A DNA stretch of 64,000 bases from Variovorax sp. dw_308 (GTDB lineage: Bacteria > Pseudomonadota > Gammaproteobacteria > Burkholderiales > Burkholderiaceae_C), in assembly GCF_019207085.1 (NCBI RefSeq), contig NZ_JAATOM010000004.1, positions 496,001 to 560,000 of the forward strand. The letters run 5' to 3'. Of this stretch, positions 8,551-17,349 are shown one piece after another (position 1 is the stretch's first letter; each line of letters starts with the position of its first letter). Made by a program: the position numbers and the translations under genes. The notes beneath the pieces are model-generated. The model was not told where the DNA came from. It was given only the letters and a program-made list of their open reading frames with translations, and made no database searches.

Positions 8551-9926
8551 GAGCTTCGCAGTGTCGCCGCAAGGTCGTCGCAGGCTTCGATGCGGTCCAG
8601 CCCCACGTCGCCGAGCCAGCGCCGCCAACGCCCGCGCGCGGCTTCGTCACCGGCCATCAGCCACAGGCGACATTCGCCGCAATGCGCGAGCAATTCGCGC
8701 AGCAGGCGCTCGGTGCCGCGGTCGGGGCTCGATGCGGCGTGGCAGGCCATCAGCAAGGTGCGCGGGCGCAGCCGGCCGATGGTGGCGAGCAGGGCGTGGC
8801 GCTGGCCGGCGCTGCCGTCGACATGCAGCACCGGCGCGACGGCGGGCGGCAGGCCGGCGGGCGGCCACGGCGCTTCTTCCGGCAGTTCGAAGCCGACCAG
8901 CACTTGCTTGTCGCTGGTCTCGCCGGCACCCAGGCCAGTCGGCGAATGTCCACGAACGAAGCCGGGGTCGCCGTCGACGATGCGGGCCGGCGCCATCGCC
9001 TCCAGGCGCGCGAGCAGCTTGACGTAGTAGGGCTGTGCGAGGTCCGGCCGCAGGCGGCGCTTGCGGCGCTGCCATACCAGCGCGCTGACGACGGCGAAGA
9101 ACACGCGCGGCAGCAGGCCGTAGGTCACGATGCAGCCGGTAAGCCAGAGCGCCCAGTCGCGTTGCTCCGCCGCGCCGGCAATGGGGGCCAGCACGGTGCT
9201 CGCGTCCGGCACCGGGAAGCCCAGCAGGCCCGGCGCCCAGCCCAGCCACTTCACGCCATTCACGAAGAAACCGGGTTCGAGGATCGTGGTCTCCCAGTTC
9301 AGCGTGTAGCTGCGAAAGGCCAGCGCGAAGAGCAGCGCGGCCAGCACTACCGCGAAGGACAAGGCCCAGATGCAATGGCTCACGAAGCCGAAGGCCCAGG
9401 GCACCAGCCGCGCGCGCCCGAGCAACTGCGCGGCCGCGCGCAGGAGCATGGGCGTCTGGCCCCGCTTTCCGCCAGCGACGCGCGCGGTCAAGGCCATCCA
9501 CAGCCATCCCAGCGAAGTGTTGAACGAGGTGAGCGGCAGCACCAGCCCGGCCAGCCACAGGAGGAGTGTCAGCAGGTGCACGCCCAGCAGGCTCGCGAGC
9601 GCAACCATGATGTTGATGCGGCGCTCGCTGCCGCCGACGACATTGCCCGCCAGCGACAGCCCGGCCAGCACGACCACCAGCACGATCCCCAAGCCGACCC
9701 AGGGCGCCCAATGCCGCGCACGTCGCAGTTCGGCTTGCAGACCAATGCGCTCGCCAAGCGCAGCGGCGCGACGGGCAATGCGGCCTGCGGGGGATGTTTG
9801 CGTAACGACCGCATCGCGAAGCGCGGCGGCGTCGTCGAGCGGCCCGGCCTGCTCGACGAGTTGCACCGCCTCGGTGACCACCGCATCCTTCAGCAGCCAA
9901 TCGGTTTCGCGCAGCGCGGTGTTCAA
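8547..9926 (-). CDS. DUF2868 membrane protein
   Basis: This 459-residue integral membrane protein begins at a TTG (9926). A soluble N-terminal segment (1-85) is followed by several hydrophobic segments between about 90 and 300 ('WVGLGIVLVVVLAGLSLAG', 'LLGVHLLTLLLWLAGLVLPL' and others) and a soluble C-terminal half. The C-terminal part ('LHVDGSAGQRHALLATIGRL') may be a ligand- or nucleotide-contact region, but no motif is complete. It is coupled to the DUF3482 GTPase downstream. A joint envelope-associated role is inferred. Confidence 0.82.
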   Translation of the reverse strand: MNTALRETDWLLKDAVVTEAVQLVEQAGPLDDAAALRDAVVTQTSPAGRIARRAAALGERIGLQAELRRARHWAPWVGLGIVLVVVLAGLSLAGNVVGGSERRINIMVALASLLGVHLLTLLLWLAGLVLPLTSFNTSLGWLWMALTARVAGGKRGQTPMLLRAAAQLLGRARLVPWAFGFVSHCIWALSFAVVLAALLFALAFRSYTLNWETTILEPGFFVNGVKWLGWAPGLLGFPVPDASTVLAPIAGAAEQRDWALWLTGCIVTYGLLPRVFFAVVSALVWQRRKRRLRPDLAQPYYVKLLARLEAMAPARIVDGDPGFVRGHSPTGLGAGETSDKQVLVGFELPEEAPWPPAGLPPAVAPVLHVDGSAGQRHALLATIGRLRPRTLLMACHAASSPDRGTERLLRELLAHCGECRLWLMAGDEAARGRWRRWLGDVGLDRIEACDDLAATLRSS

Positions 9927-9979
9927 TAGCGTCCCTTGGGCATCAGAGCACTGAAATTATGCCCGGCGCTGCCCCATGG

Positions 9980-10001
9980 AAAAGGGCTGCCAAGGCAGCC
10001 C
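9980..10001 (-). terminator. Hairpin terminator after the 24-aa membrane peptide gene
   Basis: Read on the minus strand this is GGGCTGCC-TT-GGCAGCCC followed by TTTT, a perfect 8-bp GC-rich stem with a U tract. It lies 95 bp after the stop of the small membrane peptide gene and ahead of the DUF2868 gene, so it should insulate the two. Confidence 0.65.
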
Positions 10002-10096
10002 GTCGAGTGCCGCCTTTCGGAGACTCCGATCAAGTCCTCCACGGACCTGGTCAGAGTCCCGTCAGGCGGAATCTCTCTCGTCGAGTGTGGGCGCGT

Positions 10097-10171
10097 TCAG
10101 CGAAGGCCGAAGAACGAAAGCACCGCAACCACGACAACGACCAGCCCGACGATATAGATGATGGAATTCAC
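10097..10171 (-). CDS. 24-residue hydrophobic membrane peptide
   Basis: This short gene begins at a GTG (10171) preceded by AGAGGAGTCCTCC and encodes a 24-residue peptide: 'VNSIIYIVGLVV' then 'VVVAVLSFFGLR' and a stop. Almost all of it is one membrane helix, ending in a short basic tail. Similar tiny peptides with the 'IIYIVGLVV...LSFFGLR' pattern are common in beta- and gammaproteobacteria, but their role is not established to my knowledge. A terminator-like hairpin follows at 9980-10001. The coding call rests on the strong ribosome site, the residue pattern and the terminator. Confidence 0.72.
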   Translation of the reverse strand: MNSIIYIVGLVVVVVAVLSFFGLR

Positions 10172-10257
10172 GGAGGACTCCTCTGTTTAAGACCACTCAA
10201 GTTTTAGGCGCATTGCGCGCCAAAGCTGTCGGCGGGCGTGGTCGCGTGGTGTAGGAA

Positions 10258-12123
10258 TCAGGCCGCTTCTTCTTGCGCTTCCTCGTCGAGCTCGCCCAGG
10301 AAGCCGCCGCTCTGGTGCGACCACAGCCGCGCATAGAGCCCGCCCTGCGCCAACAGCGTCCTGTGGTCGCCTTGCTCCACGATGCGGCCTTCGTCGAGCA
10401 CGATGAGGCGGTCCATGGCCGCGATGGTCGAAAGCCGGTGCGCGATCGCGATCACGGTCTTGCCTTCCATCAACTGGTAGAGGCTGGCCTGGATCGCGGC
10501 CTCGACTTCGGAGTCCAGCGCGCTGGTGGCTTCGTCGAGCAGCAGGATCGGCGCGTCCTTCAGCATCACGCGCGCGATGGCGATGCGTTGCCGCTGGCCG
10601 CCGGAGAGCTTCACGCCGCGCTCGCCTACATGGGCGTCATAGGTGCGGCGGCCGCTGGCGTCGCTGAGGGTCTGGATGAAGTCGTGCGCCTCGGCACGCT
10701 CTGCTGCTGCACGGACCGCCGCGGCGCCGGCGTCGGGCCGGCCATAGGAGATGTTGTCGGCCACCGAGCGGTGCATCAGCGACGTGTCCTGCGTGACCAT
10801 GCCGATGTGCGCGCGCAGCGAGTCCTGCGTGACATGGGCGATGTCCTGCCCGTCGATGAGGATGCGTCCGCCCTGCAGGTCATGGAAGCGCAGGAGCAGG
10901 TTGACCAGCGTGGACTTGCCCGCGCCCGAGCGGCCGACCAGGCCGATCTTCTCGCCCGGCGCGACGGTCAGGCTCATGTGATCGATCACGTTGCGGCCCT
11001 TTTCCGCCTCCGTGCCATAGCGGAACACCGCATGCTCGAAGCGGACTTCGCCGTGCGGCACGTCGAGTGCGACGGCATCGGGCGCGTCGAGCACGCTGCG
11101 CGGACGCGAGAGCGTCTTCATGCCATCCTGCACGGTGCCGATGTTCTCGAACAGGCTGGTCATCTCCCACATGATCCAGTGCGACATGCCCTGGAGGCGC
11201 AAGGCCATCGCGGTCGATGCGGCCACCGCGCCAATGCCCACCGAGCCCTGCGACCACAGCCACAGCCCGGTGCCCGCCATGCCGGCGGTCAGGCCCATGC
11301 TCAGCATGTGGTTGCTGATCTCGAAGGCGCTCACCAGCCGCATCTGGCCATAGCCGGTCTGCATGAAGTCCTGCATCGCGGAGCGTGCGAAGCCGGCCTC
11401 CCGGTGCGTGTGCGAGAACAGCTTGACGGTGGCGATGTTGGTGTAGGCGTCGGTCACGCGGCCGGTCATCATCGCGCGCGCATCGGCCTGGGCCTTGCCG
11501 ATCTGGCCGAGCCGCGGCACGAAGAACCAGAGTTGCACGATGTACAGCAGCAGCCACGCGATGAAGGGCAGCATCAGTTGCCGGTCGAGCACCGCCGCCA
11601 GCACGATCAGGGTGGCGACGTAGACCGCCATGGCCACCAGCACGTCGGCCAGCACGAAGATGGTGTCGCGCACGGCCAGCGCGGTCTGCATGACCTTGGC
11701 CGTGATGCGGCCGGCAAACTCGTCCTGGTAGAAGGCCATGCTCTGGCCCAGCATGAGCCGGTGGAAGTTCCAGCGCAGGCGCATCGGCAGGTTCACCGCC
11801 AGGGTCTGGTGCTTGACGATGGTCTGCAGCGCCACCACGCCGATGCTCGCGACGAGCGCGAAGGCCAGCCACATCAGCGTGCCGCCGCGCTCCTGCCACA
11901 GCCGCGCCGGGTCCTGCCCGCCCAGCCAGTCGACGATGCGGCCGAGCATGGCGAACAGCAATGCCTCGAAGGACGACATGACTGCGGTGAGCAAGGCCAT
12001 CGCCAGGATCTTGCTGCGCACGCCATCCGTGCAGGCCCAGACGAAGGCGAAGAAGCCCGAGGGCGGCAGCGTGGGCTCGGTGGGCGGGTAGGGGTGGAGG
12101 AGTTTTTCGAAAAGGCGGAACAA
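10258..12123 (-). CDS. ABC exporter, fused permease and ATPase
   Basis: This 621-residue half-transporter has an ABC type I transmembrane domain (about residues 30-330, six hydrophobic segments) followed by an ATPase domain with Walker A 'GRSGAGKSTL', signature 'LSGGQRQRIAIAR', Walker B 'ILLLDEATSALD' and H-loop 'AIAHRLSTI'. It belongs to the MsbA/multidrug-lipid group; the substrate is unknown. The TTG at 12123, ten bases after AGGAG, is preferred to a start 31 codons upstream because it gives the usual 'FRLFEKLLHPYPP' N-terminus of close relatives. It is a single gene with no partner half-transporter nearby. Confidence 0.88.
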   Translation of the reverse strand: MFRLFEKLLHPYPPTEPTLPPSGFFAFVWACTDGVRSKILAMALLTAVMSSFEALLFAMLGRIVDWLGGQDPARLWQERGGTLMWLAFALVASIGVVALQTIVKHQTLAVNLPMRLRWNFHRLMLGQSMAFYQDEFAGRITAKVMQTALAVRDTIFVLADVLVAMAVYVATLIVLAAVLDRQLMLPFIAWLLLYIVQLWFFVPRLGQIGKAQADARAMMTGRVTDAYTNIATVKLFSHTHREAGFARSAMQDFMQTGYGQMRLVSAFEISNHMLSMGLTAGMAGTGLWLWSQGSVGIGAVAASTAMALRLQGMSHWIMWEMTSLFENIGTVQDGMKTLSRPRSVLDAPDAVALDVPHGEVRFEHAVFRYGTEAEKGRNVIDHMSLTVAPGEKIGLVGRSGAGKSTLVNLLLRFHDLQGGRILIDGQDIAHVTQDSLRAHIGMVTQDTSLMHRSVADNISYGRPDAGAAAVRAAAERAEAHDFIQTLSDASGRRTYDAHVGERGVKLSGGQRQRIAIARVMLKDAPILLLDEATSALDSEVEAAIQASLYQLMEGKTVIAIAHRLSTIAAMDRLIVLDEGRIVEQGDHRTLLAQGGLYARLWSHQSGGFLGELDEEAQEEAA

Positions 12124-12299
12124 GGGGAGTCGGCTCCTGGCGCAACACGGTCTTCGTGCGTGGAGGTGATTTTGAGCCAAGCGGGGAACCGAGGCTTTGG
12201 CAGGGCGATGGCGCACGTTCCGCCCGCGCTGGTGCGCCAGCGGATCAAGCGGCTGCTGCCGAGGGCGGGCGCCGATCGGCCGTAGGGTGGCGCTAAATA

Positions 12300-13241
12300 C
12301 TATGGCGCGTTGTGCTGACGCGCTTCACCGACGACTCGCACATGCGCAAGATGCGCCGCAGCACTTGAACGCAGCCCGTTGATGCCGGTCTCGTCGTACC
12401 GCGCGACCGTCTCGTTGCCGCTTGAGTCTTCCAGCAGCAGAAAGCCGGTCTCGCGAAGCGTTTCCTCGAGCGTCGCGGGATCGAAGCCCGACAGGAATGC
12501 CTCGCCGGCCGACGAGACCGAAGCCTGGAGCTGTCGAAACGCCTCGCTGCGCGCATGCCCAGGCGTGAAGACCGCGCTGTCCACGTAGCTGAAGACGAGT
12601 TCACTGCCGGGCGCCGCGCACGAGGCGATGGCGCGCAAGGTTGCGAGATTGGCCTCGCGCGTGAGGTACATCGTGACGCCCAGCCATGAGAAGAAGCTGG
12701 GCCGGCCGGGTTGGAACGATGACCTGGCGAGCGCCGCGTCGAGGCCTTCGCTGGCCAGGTCCGCGGCGATGAAGTGCAGGTTGTCCGGCACATGCACGCC
12801 GCACTCGTCCAGGCGCCGCCGTTTCATCCCTTGCGTCGCGGGATGGTCGATTTCGAAGATTGTCATGGCTTCGGCATACGGTGGTTGGCGAAGCGCAAAG
12901 CTGTCGAAGCCCGCACCGACCATCACGTACTGGTCGATGCCGCGCTGCGCAGCCGCTGCCAGCGCGTCTTCCGCATAGCGCGTCCGGAGGATGACGTCCG
13001 CGTAGGCCGCATTGGCGCGCAAGGCGGCGTCCAGCACCGAGTCGGGCGCCTGCAGCGCCTTCGTGCGTGCTTCGGGTTCCATGCGCGCGAGCACGGTCTG
13101 CAGGGCGGCGGCGCGGACGGCGTCCGGCACGAGGCGATCGCCCCAGGGGTCGTCGATCAAGGGCCGGGGTGCCGTGCGCGAATGCACCGCGCGCATCATG
13201 GAGGTGGCAAGCGCGGTGCGGCTGGGGTCTGCGGGATTCAA
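12300..13241 (-). CDS. SAM-dependent methyltransferase, TIGR00027 / leucine carboxyl methyltransferase-like
   Basis: This 313-residue protein begins 'NPADPSRTALATSMMRAVHS', the standard opening of the TIGR00027 putative O-methyltransferase family, with SAM motif I 'MVGAGFDSFALR', motif 'FEIDHPATQGMKR' and a later 'SWLGVTMYL' segment. It should methylate a carboxylate or hydroxyl of an unknown, perhaps secondary, metabolite. The TTG at 13241 seven bases after AGAGGA is preferred to the upstream in-frame start. It is monocistronic; neighbours give no substrate clue. Confidence 0.85.
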   Translation of the reverse strand: MNPADPSRTALATSMMRAVHSRTAPRPLIDDPWGDRLVPDAVRAAALQTVLARMEPEARTKALQAPDSVLDAALRANAAYADVILRTRYAEDALAAAAQRGIDQYVMVGAGFDSFALRQPPYAEAMTIFEIDHPATQGMKRRRLDECGVHVPDNLHFIAADLASEGLDAALARSSFQPGRPSFFSWLGVTMYLTREANLATLRAIASCAAPGSELVFSYVDSAVFTPGHARSEAFRQLQASVSSAGEAFLSGFDPATLEETLRETGFLLLEDSSGNETVARYDETGINGLRSSAAAHLAHVRVVGEARQHNAP

Positions 13242-13421
13242 TGGACTTTCCTCTGGCGTCGAGCGGGACGCGCAGTGTCGAACTGGCTCGAAGTTTTGTA
13301 CAGCGCAGGGGTTGAAGCCGATCACTGCACTCGATGAAATCCTTGCATCCCAATTGCTGGACGGCCTTGCGACGGGCTTGCGGTCAAGGGTGGCAGGGCG
13401 CTGCTGGCCTGATCCGGCACA

Positions 13422-14303
13422 TCACGACAAGCGCTGCGCCAGGAAATCGATGAAGCTGCGCAGCTTCGGCGCCATGTATTGCCGACTGGTGTACACCGCG
13501 AACAGCGTCACCGCGGGCGCGCTGTAGTCGGGCACGAGGCGCGTGAGCAGCCCCTGCGCCAGGTCGTCGTCGACGAGCCATTCGGGCAGGAAGGCCATGC
13601 CCATGCCGGCACGCACCGCGTGCAGGCTGAGCGTGGTGTCGTCGGAGCGCAGCACCGGCGCCAGCCGCAGCGGCGCCTGCCGGCCGCCCGCGGCCTTGAG
13701 CGAAAGCCCTTCGATGTTGACGTAGCTCGGCACGATGGCGCCGAGCCGCGCCAGGTCGGCGGGAACGGCGGGCGTGCCGACGCGTTTCACGAGCGCCGTC
13801 GCGGCCACCAGGTGGAACTGCACCTTGCACAGCGGCCGCGCGATCAATGCCGGCGAAGGCTCGTGGGTGGCGCGCAGCGCCAGGTCATGGCCGTCCGCGG
13901 CCAGGTCGACCTTGCGGTTCTCCAGGTGCATGTCGACCAGCACCTCGGGGCAGCGCTCGCGGTAGTCGGCCAGCAGGCGGGCGAAGCGTGGGGTGGCGCA
14001 CCAGACGGGCGCGCTGACCTTGAGCTGCCCGCGCGGCACCTCGTCGCGCTGGCCGATGGAGGCTTGCGCCGCATCCAGCAAGTCCAGCGCCTGGCTGCTC
14101 TGCGCGTACCAGGCGCTGCCGGCCTCCGTCAGGCTCAGGTGCCGGCTCGAGCGGTTCAGCAGGCGCGCGCCGAGCGACTTCTCCAACTGCGCAACATGCT
14201 TGCTGGCCATGGGCGCGGAGATGGCGAGGCGCGCCGCCGCGGCGGCAAAGCTGCCGGCGTCGACGACCTCGCGGAAGACGCGCAGGCTGGTCAGGCGGTC
14301 CAT
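13422..14303 (-). CDS. LysR-family transcriptional regulator
   Basis: This 293-residue LysR protein has an N-terminal winged helix-turn-helix (residues 1-60, 'FAAAAARLAISAPMASKHVAQLEKSLG' region) and a periplasmic-binding-protein-like effector domain (about 90-290). It is divergent from the DODA-type dioxygenase gene with 94 bp between starts, the normal layout for a LysR activator and its target. The shared interval contains TTGAAT and ATTCGA half-sites that could form part of the binding site. Confidence 0.88.
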   Translation of the reverse strand: MDRLTSLRVFREVVDAGSFAAAAARLAISAPMASKHVAQLEKSLGARLLNRSSRHLSLTEAGSAWYAQSSQALDLLDAAQASIGQRDEVPRGQLKVSAPVWCATPRFARLLADYRERCPEVLVDMHLENRKVDLAADGHDLALRATHEPSPALIARPLCKVQFHLVAATALVKRVGTPAVPADLARLGAIVPSYVNIEGLSLKAAGGRQAPLRLAPVLRSDDTTLSLHAVRAGMGMAFLPEWLVDDDLAQGLLTRLVPDYSAPAVTLFAVYTSRQYMAPKLRSFIDFLAQRLS

Positions 14304-14397
14304 GGATGGTTTCCTGTGGAGAAATGAATCATTGAATCAGTAGCTCTCGAATTCTGCAGGGGAAATCACTACATTCGATGCAACGGAGATCCCCATC

Positions 14398-15231
14398 ATG
14401 AACACGACCCACACGACTACGCGCCTGCCGACCTATTTCATCTCGCACGGTGGTGGCCCCTGGCCCTGGATGAAGAAGGAGATGGGCAATGTCTACGCCC
14501 GGCTGGAGGCGTCGCTCGCCGACATGCCGCGCCAGATCGGCCGCAAGCCGCGCGCCATCCTGATGGTGTCGGCGCATTGGGAGGAGCCTGCCTTCACGGT
14601 GCAGGCGAGCGCCAAGCCGCCGATGATCTATGACTACGGCGGCTTCCCGGCGCACACCTACCAGGTCCACTACGACGCGCCCGGTGCGCCGGACGTTGCA
14701 TTGCGCGTGAAGCAACTGATCGAGGCCGCGGGCCTGCCGGCCGCCATCGATGCCGAGCGCGGCTTCGACCACGGCGCCTTTTCACCGATGGCCGCGATCT
14801 ATCCGGAGGCGGAGGTGCCGATGGTGCAGTTGTCGCTGCGGCGCGGGCTCGATCCGGCGGAGCACGTCGCGCTGGGCCGCGCGCTGGCGCCACTGCGCGA
14901 CGAGGACGTGCTCATCATCGGCAGCGGCCTGAGTTATCACAACCTGCGCAACTTCGGCCCGCAGGCGCATGGGGTGTCGAAGGCCTTCGACGACTGGCTC
15001 GATGAAACGGTGGTGCAGGGCGCAACCACGGATCGTGCACGGCAACTGGGCCAGTGGGCAGCGGCGCCGTCGGCCCGTGCGGCGCATCCGCGCGAGGAGC
15101 ACCTGCTTCCGCTGATGGTTGCCGTCGGCGCGGCCGAGTCGGAGGCGGGCGTCCGCGTCTATCACGAGGACGACTTCATGGGTGGGCTGGTGGTGTCGAG
15201 TTACCGCTTCGGCGCGGCCGCAAACGCCTGA
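14398..15231 (+). CDS. DODA-type extradiol ring-opening dioxygenase
   Basis: This 277-residue enzyme belongs to the LigB superfamily, 4,5-DOPA dioxygenase (YgiD-like) type. Candidate metal and acid-base histidines are in 'FISHGGGPW', 'VSAHWEEP', 'FDHGAFSPM' and 'GSGLSYHN'. It should cleave a catechol next to the ring hydroxyls using non-haem metal; YgiD relatives open L-DOPA, but the natural substrate is unknown. The ATG at 14398 follows CGGAGATCCCC. It is divergent from, and presumably regulated by, the LysR gene at 13422-14303. Confidence 0.88.
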   Translation: MNTTHTTTRLPTYFISHGGGPWPWMKKEMGNVYARLEASLADMPRQIGRKPRAILMVSAHWEEPAFTVQASAKPPMIYDYGGFPAHTYQVHYDAPGAPDVALRVKQLIEAAGLPAAIDAERGFDHGAFSPMAAIYPEAEVPMVQLSLRRGLDPAEHVALGRALAPLRDEDVLIIGSGLSYHNLRNFGPQAHGVSKAFDDWLDETVVQGATTDRARQLGQWAAAPSARAAHPREEHLLPLMVAVGAAESEAGVRVYHEDDFMGGLVVSSYRFGAAANA

Positions 15232-15253
15232 TACGACTTTGCGATCGAACGCA

Positions 15254-16750
15254 TCACCGCCCGTCCTCGTCCCGCGCTCGCAGCCCCGCGCGTGATTGCC
15301 GCCCCCAGCTCCGATTCCCGGTCAGGAAAACCCACCACCCCATCGCCGCCCCCGTGTGCCGCAGGATCTGGAAGCTGAAGGGCTCGACCAGCGCGGCCAT
15401 GACGGCCTGGAACAGCCCGGCCTCGCCGTGCTTGCCGATCCAGCGCCGATAGAGAAACACCGACCACAGGTGAAAGGCCAGGTCGAGCAAGATCTTCGCG
15501 CCGATCACGCCGGCCACCGGCGCCAGCACGCCGAGATCCCCGCGCACCAGGTACACCAGCAGCAGGAAGAACGCGGCCAGGCCATACAGCGGTTGCAGCG
15601 TGTCGATCGCCTTCACCGGCAGCATCAGGGTGCCGAGCCAGCCGTAGCGCCGGTCGCCGACCATCGCGCGGTACAGGTACTGCGTCTGCAGGAAGCCGCC
15701 GAACCAGCGCCGACGCTGGCGCAGGAACGCCGCCACGCTGCTCGGCGCGTCGGTGTGCGCCTGCGCATCACCGAGCACGCGCACGCGCCAGGGCAAGCCG
15801 TGCGCCTGCGCATAGCGGTGCAGGCGGTGGATAAGTTCGTAGTCTTCCACCAGGCATTCGGGGTCGAAGCCGCCGACCGCGCGCACCGCGTCGAGACGGA
15901 AGCCGGCAAAGGCGCCGGAGACCAGCAACAGGCCGTTGAGCCGCATCCATGCATAGCGCGAGAGGAAGTTGCGGATGTATTCGTAGGTCTGGAACCACTG
16001 GAAGCAGCGCCCGCCCAGGCTGCGGCTGCAGACCGGCGTGATGACGCCGGTGGCCGCGACCAGCGACGGTTCCTCGGAGAAGGCACGGCGCACCGCGGCG
16101 ATGGCCTTGTCGTCGAGCAGCGTGTCGCCGTCGACGGTGAGCACGGTGTCGGTGCGGATGCAGAGCATGGCCGCGTTCAGCGCGCGCGCCTTGCCGCCGT
16201 GGGGCAGCCGCAGCCACTGCAGCGATGGATACAAGGCGCTGGCCGGGCTGATCTCGCCCAGCGCGGGGGCGATGAGGCCGTAGCGCGTCTGCAGCAGTTC
16301 GGCGGTGCCGTCGGTCGAGCCGTCGTCGGCAATCACGATCTGGTCGGGCGCATCGGTCTGGGCGAGCAGGGCGCCCAGCGTCACCGGCAGCACGGCGGCC
16401 TCGTTGTGCGAGGCGACGATGACGCCGACGGTGCAGGGTGGCGCGGGCATCGCCAGCCGGGTCTTCGCGCGAAGGATGGGCAAGGTGGCCCACGCGGTGA
16501 ACAGCAGGAGCGCCGTGTCATAGGCCACGTAGGCCATGCCGACGGACCAGCTCCAGACGCCACCGGCCATGAAGGCCATGCTGAACAGCCCGATCCACAA
16601 CAGCAGCACGCCGCCGTGGATGAGCACGCTGCGCCCGGGCGTGGGAGGTGGCGCCAGCCTGGGGGAGGCCGCGGCAAAGGCGTGCTGGAGGGAGTCTTTC
16701 AAATGGGGATCCAGTGGATTCGGGAGGTACGCAGGCCGCGGCCCGGACAA
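15254..16750 (-). CDS. Family 2 processive-type membrane glycosyltransferase
   Basis: This protein of up to 498 residues has N-terminal membrane segments, a GT-A domain with 'IADDGSTDGT' and 'TVDGDTLLD' metal/nucleotide-binding acidic motifs, the acceptor-side 'VEDYEL' and the Q-x-x-R-W box in 'RQRRRWFGG', followed by several C-terminal membrane helices. This is the plan of polysaccharide synthases such as PgaC/IcaA, NodC and hyaluronan synthase. No other exopolysaccharide gene is adjacent. The TTG at 16750 follows GGAG; a TTG at 16702 is an alternative. It is divergent from the cytochrome b561 gene. Confidence 0.85.
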   Translation of the reverse strand: MSGPRPAYLPNPLDPHLKDSLQHAFAAASPRLAPPPTPGRSVLIHGGVLLLWIGLFSMAFMAGGVWSWSVGMAYVAYDTALLLFTAWATLPILRAKTRLAMPAPPCTVGVIVASHNEAAVLPVTLGALLAQTDAPDQIVIADDGSTDGTAELLQTRYGLIAPALGEISPASALYPSLQWLRLPHGGKARALNAAMLCIRTDTVLTVDGDTLLDDKAIAAVRRAFSEEPSLVAATGVITPVCSRSLGGRCFQWFQTYEYIRNFLSRYAWMRLNGLLLVSGAFAGFRLDAVRAVGGFDPECLVEDYELIHRLHRYAQAHGLPWRVRVLGDAQAHTDAPSSVAAFLRQRRRWFGGFLQTQYLYRAMVGDRRYGWLGTLMLPVKAIDTLQPLYGLAAFFLLLVYLVRGDLGVLAPVAGVIGAKILLDLAFHLWSVFLYRRWIGKHGEAGLFQAVMAALVEPFSFQILRHTGAAMGWWVFLTGNRSWGRQSRAGLRARDEDGR

Positions 16751-16785
16751 TGCTGACAGACTCCGCCCAAGCCAGAAAATTCCGC

Positions 16786-17349
16786 ATGCCTTCCATTCCC
16801 GACAAATACACGAAACCCGCCATCGTCCTGCATTGGGTGATCGCCGCGTTGATGGTGGTGAACGTCATCCTGGGCCTGTCGGCCGAAAGCCTGCGCGACG
16901 AGTGGATTCGACCGGTCGTCGACACGCACAAGTCGATCGGCATCACGGTGCTGGGCCTGGCCATCCTGCGGCTGCTCTGGCGCGCCACGCACAAGCCGCC
17001 GCCGATGCCCGGCAGCTACGGCCGGCTCGAGCGCCTGGGCGCGCATGCGGCGCATGGCGTGCTGTACCTGCTGATGTTCATGCTGCCGCTGTCGGGCTGG
17101 ATGCACGATTCGGCCTGGAAGGATGCGGCCACGCATCCGATGCAGTACTTCGGCCTCTTCGAATGGCCGCGCATCGGCTGGATCATGGCCGTCGAACCGG
17201 AGACCAAAGAGCAGCTGCACGACCTGTTCGGCGCGGCCCACATGTGGATCGGCAACGTGCTCTACGTGATGTTCGCGCTGCATGTGCTGGGCGCGCTGAA
17301 GCATCAATTCCTCGACCGCGAAAAAGAACTCCAACGCATGTTGCCATGA
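16786..17349 (+). CDS. Cytochrome b561
   Basis: This 187-residue protein is a four-helix membrane cytochrome b561 of the bacterial CybB type. Haem-ligand histidines are expected in 'IVLHWVIAAL', 'VVDTHKSIG', 'HAAHGVLYLLM' and 'VMFALHVLGALKHQF'. It passes electrons between quinone and acceptors at the inner membrane. The ATG at 16786 (MPSIPDKYTKP) is preferred over an in-frame ATG at 16750 because the first residues match the family. Its stop overlaps the start of the alpha/beta hydrolase gene (ATGA). Confidence 0.88.
   Translation: MPSIPDKYTKPAIVLHWVIAALMVVNVILGLSAESLRDEWIRPVVDTHKSIGITVLGLAILRLLWRATHKPPPMPGSYGRLERLGAHAAHGVLYLLMFMLPLSGWMHDSAWKDAATHPMQYFGLFEWPRIGWIMAVEPETKEQLHDLFGAAHMWIGNVLYVMFALHVLGALKHQFLDREKELQRMLP

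Noticed and set aside
10273-12285. A 670-codon plus-strand frame opposite the ABC exporter
   Set aside because: It is the antisense of strong Walker and signature motifs; the translation is His/Gln/Arg-rich.
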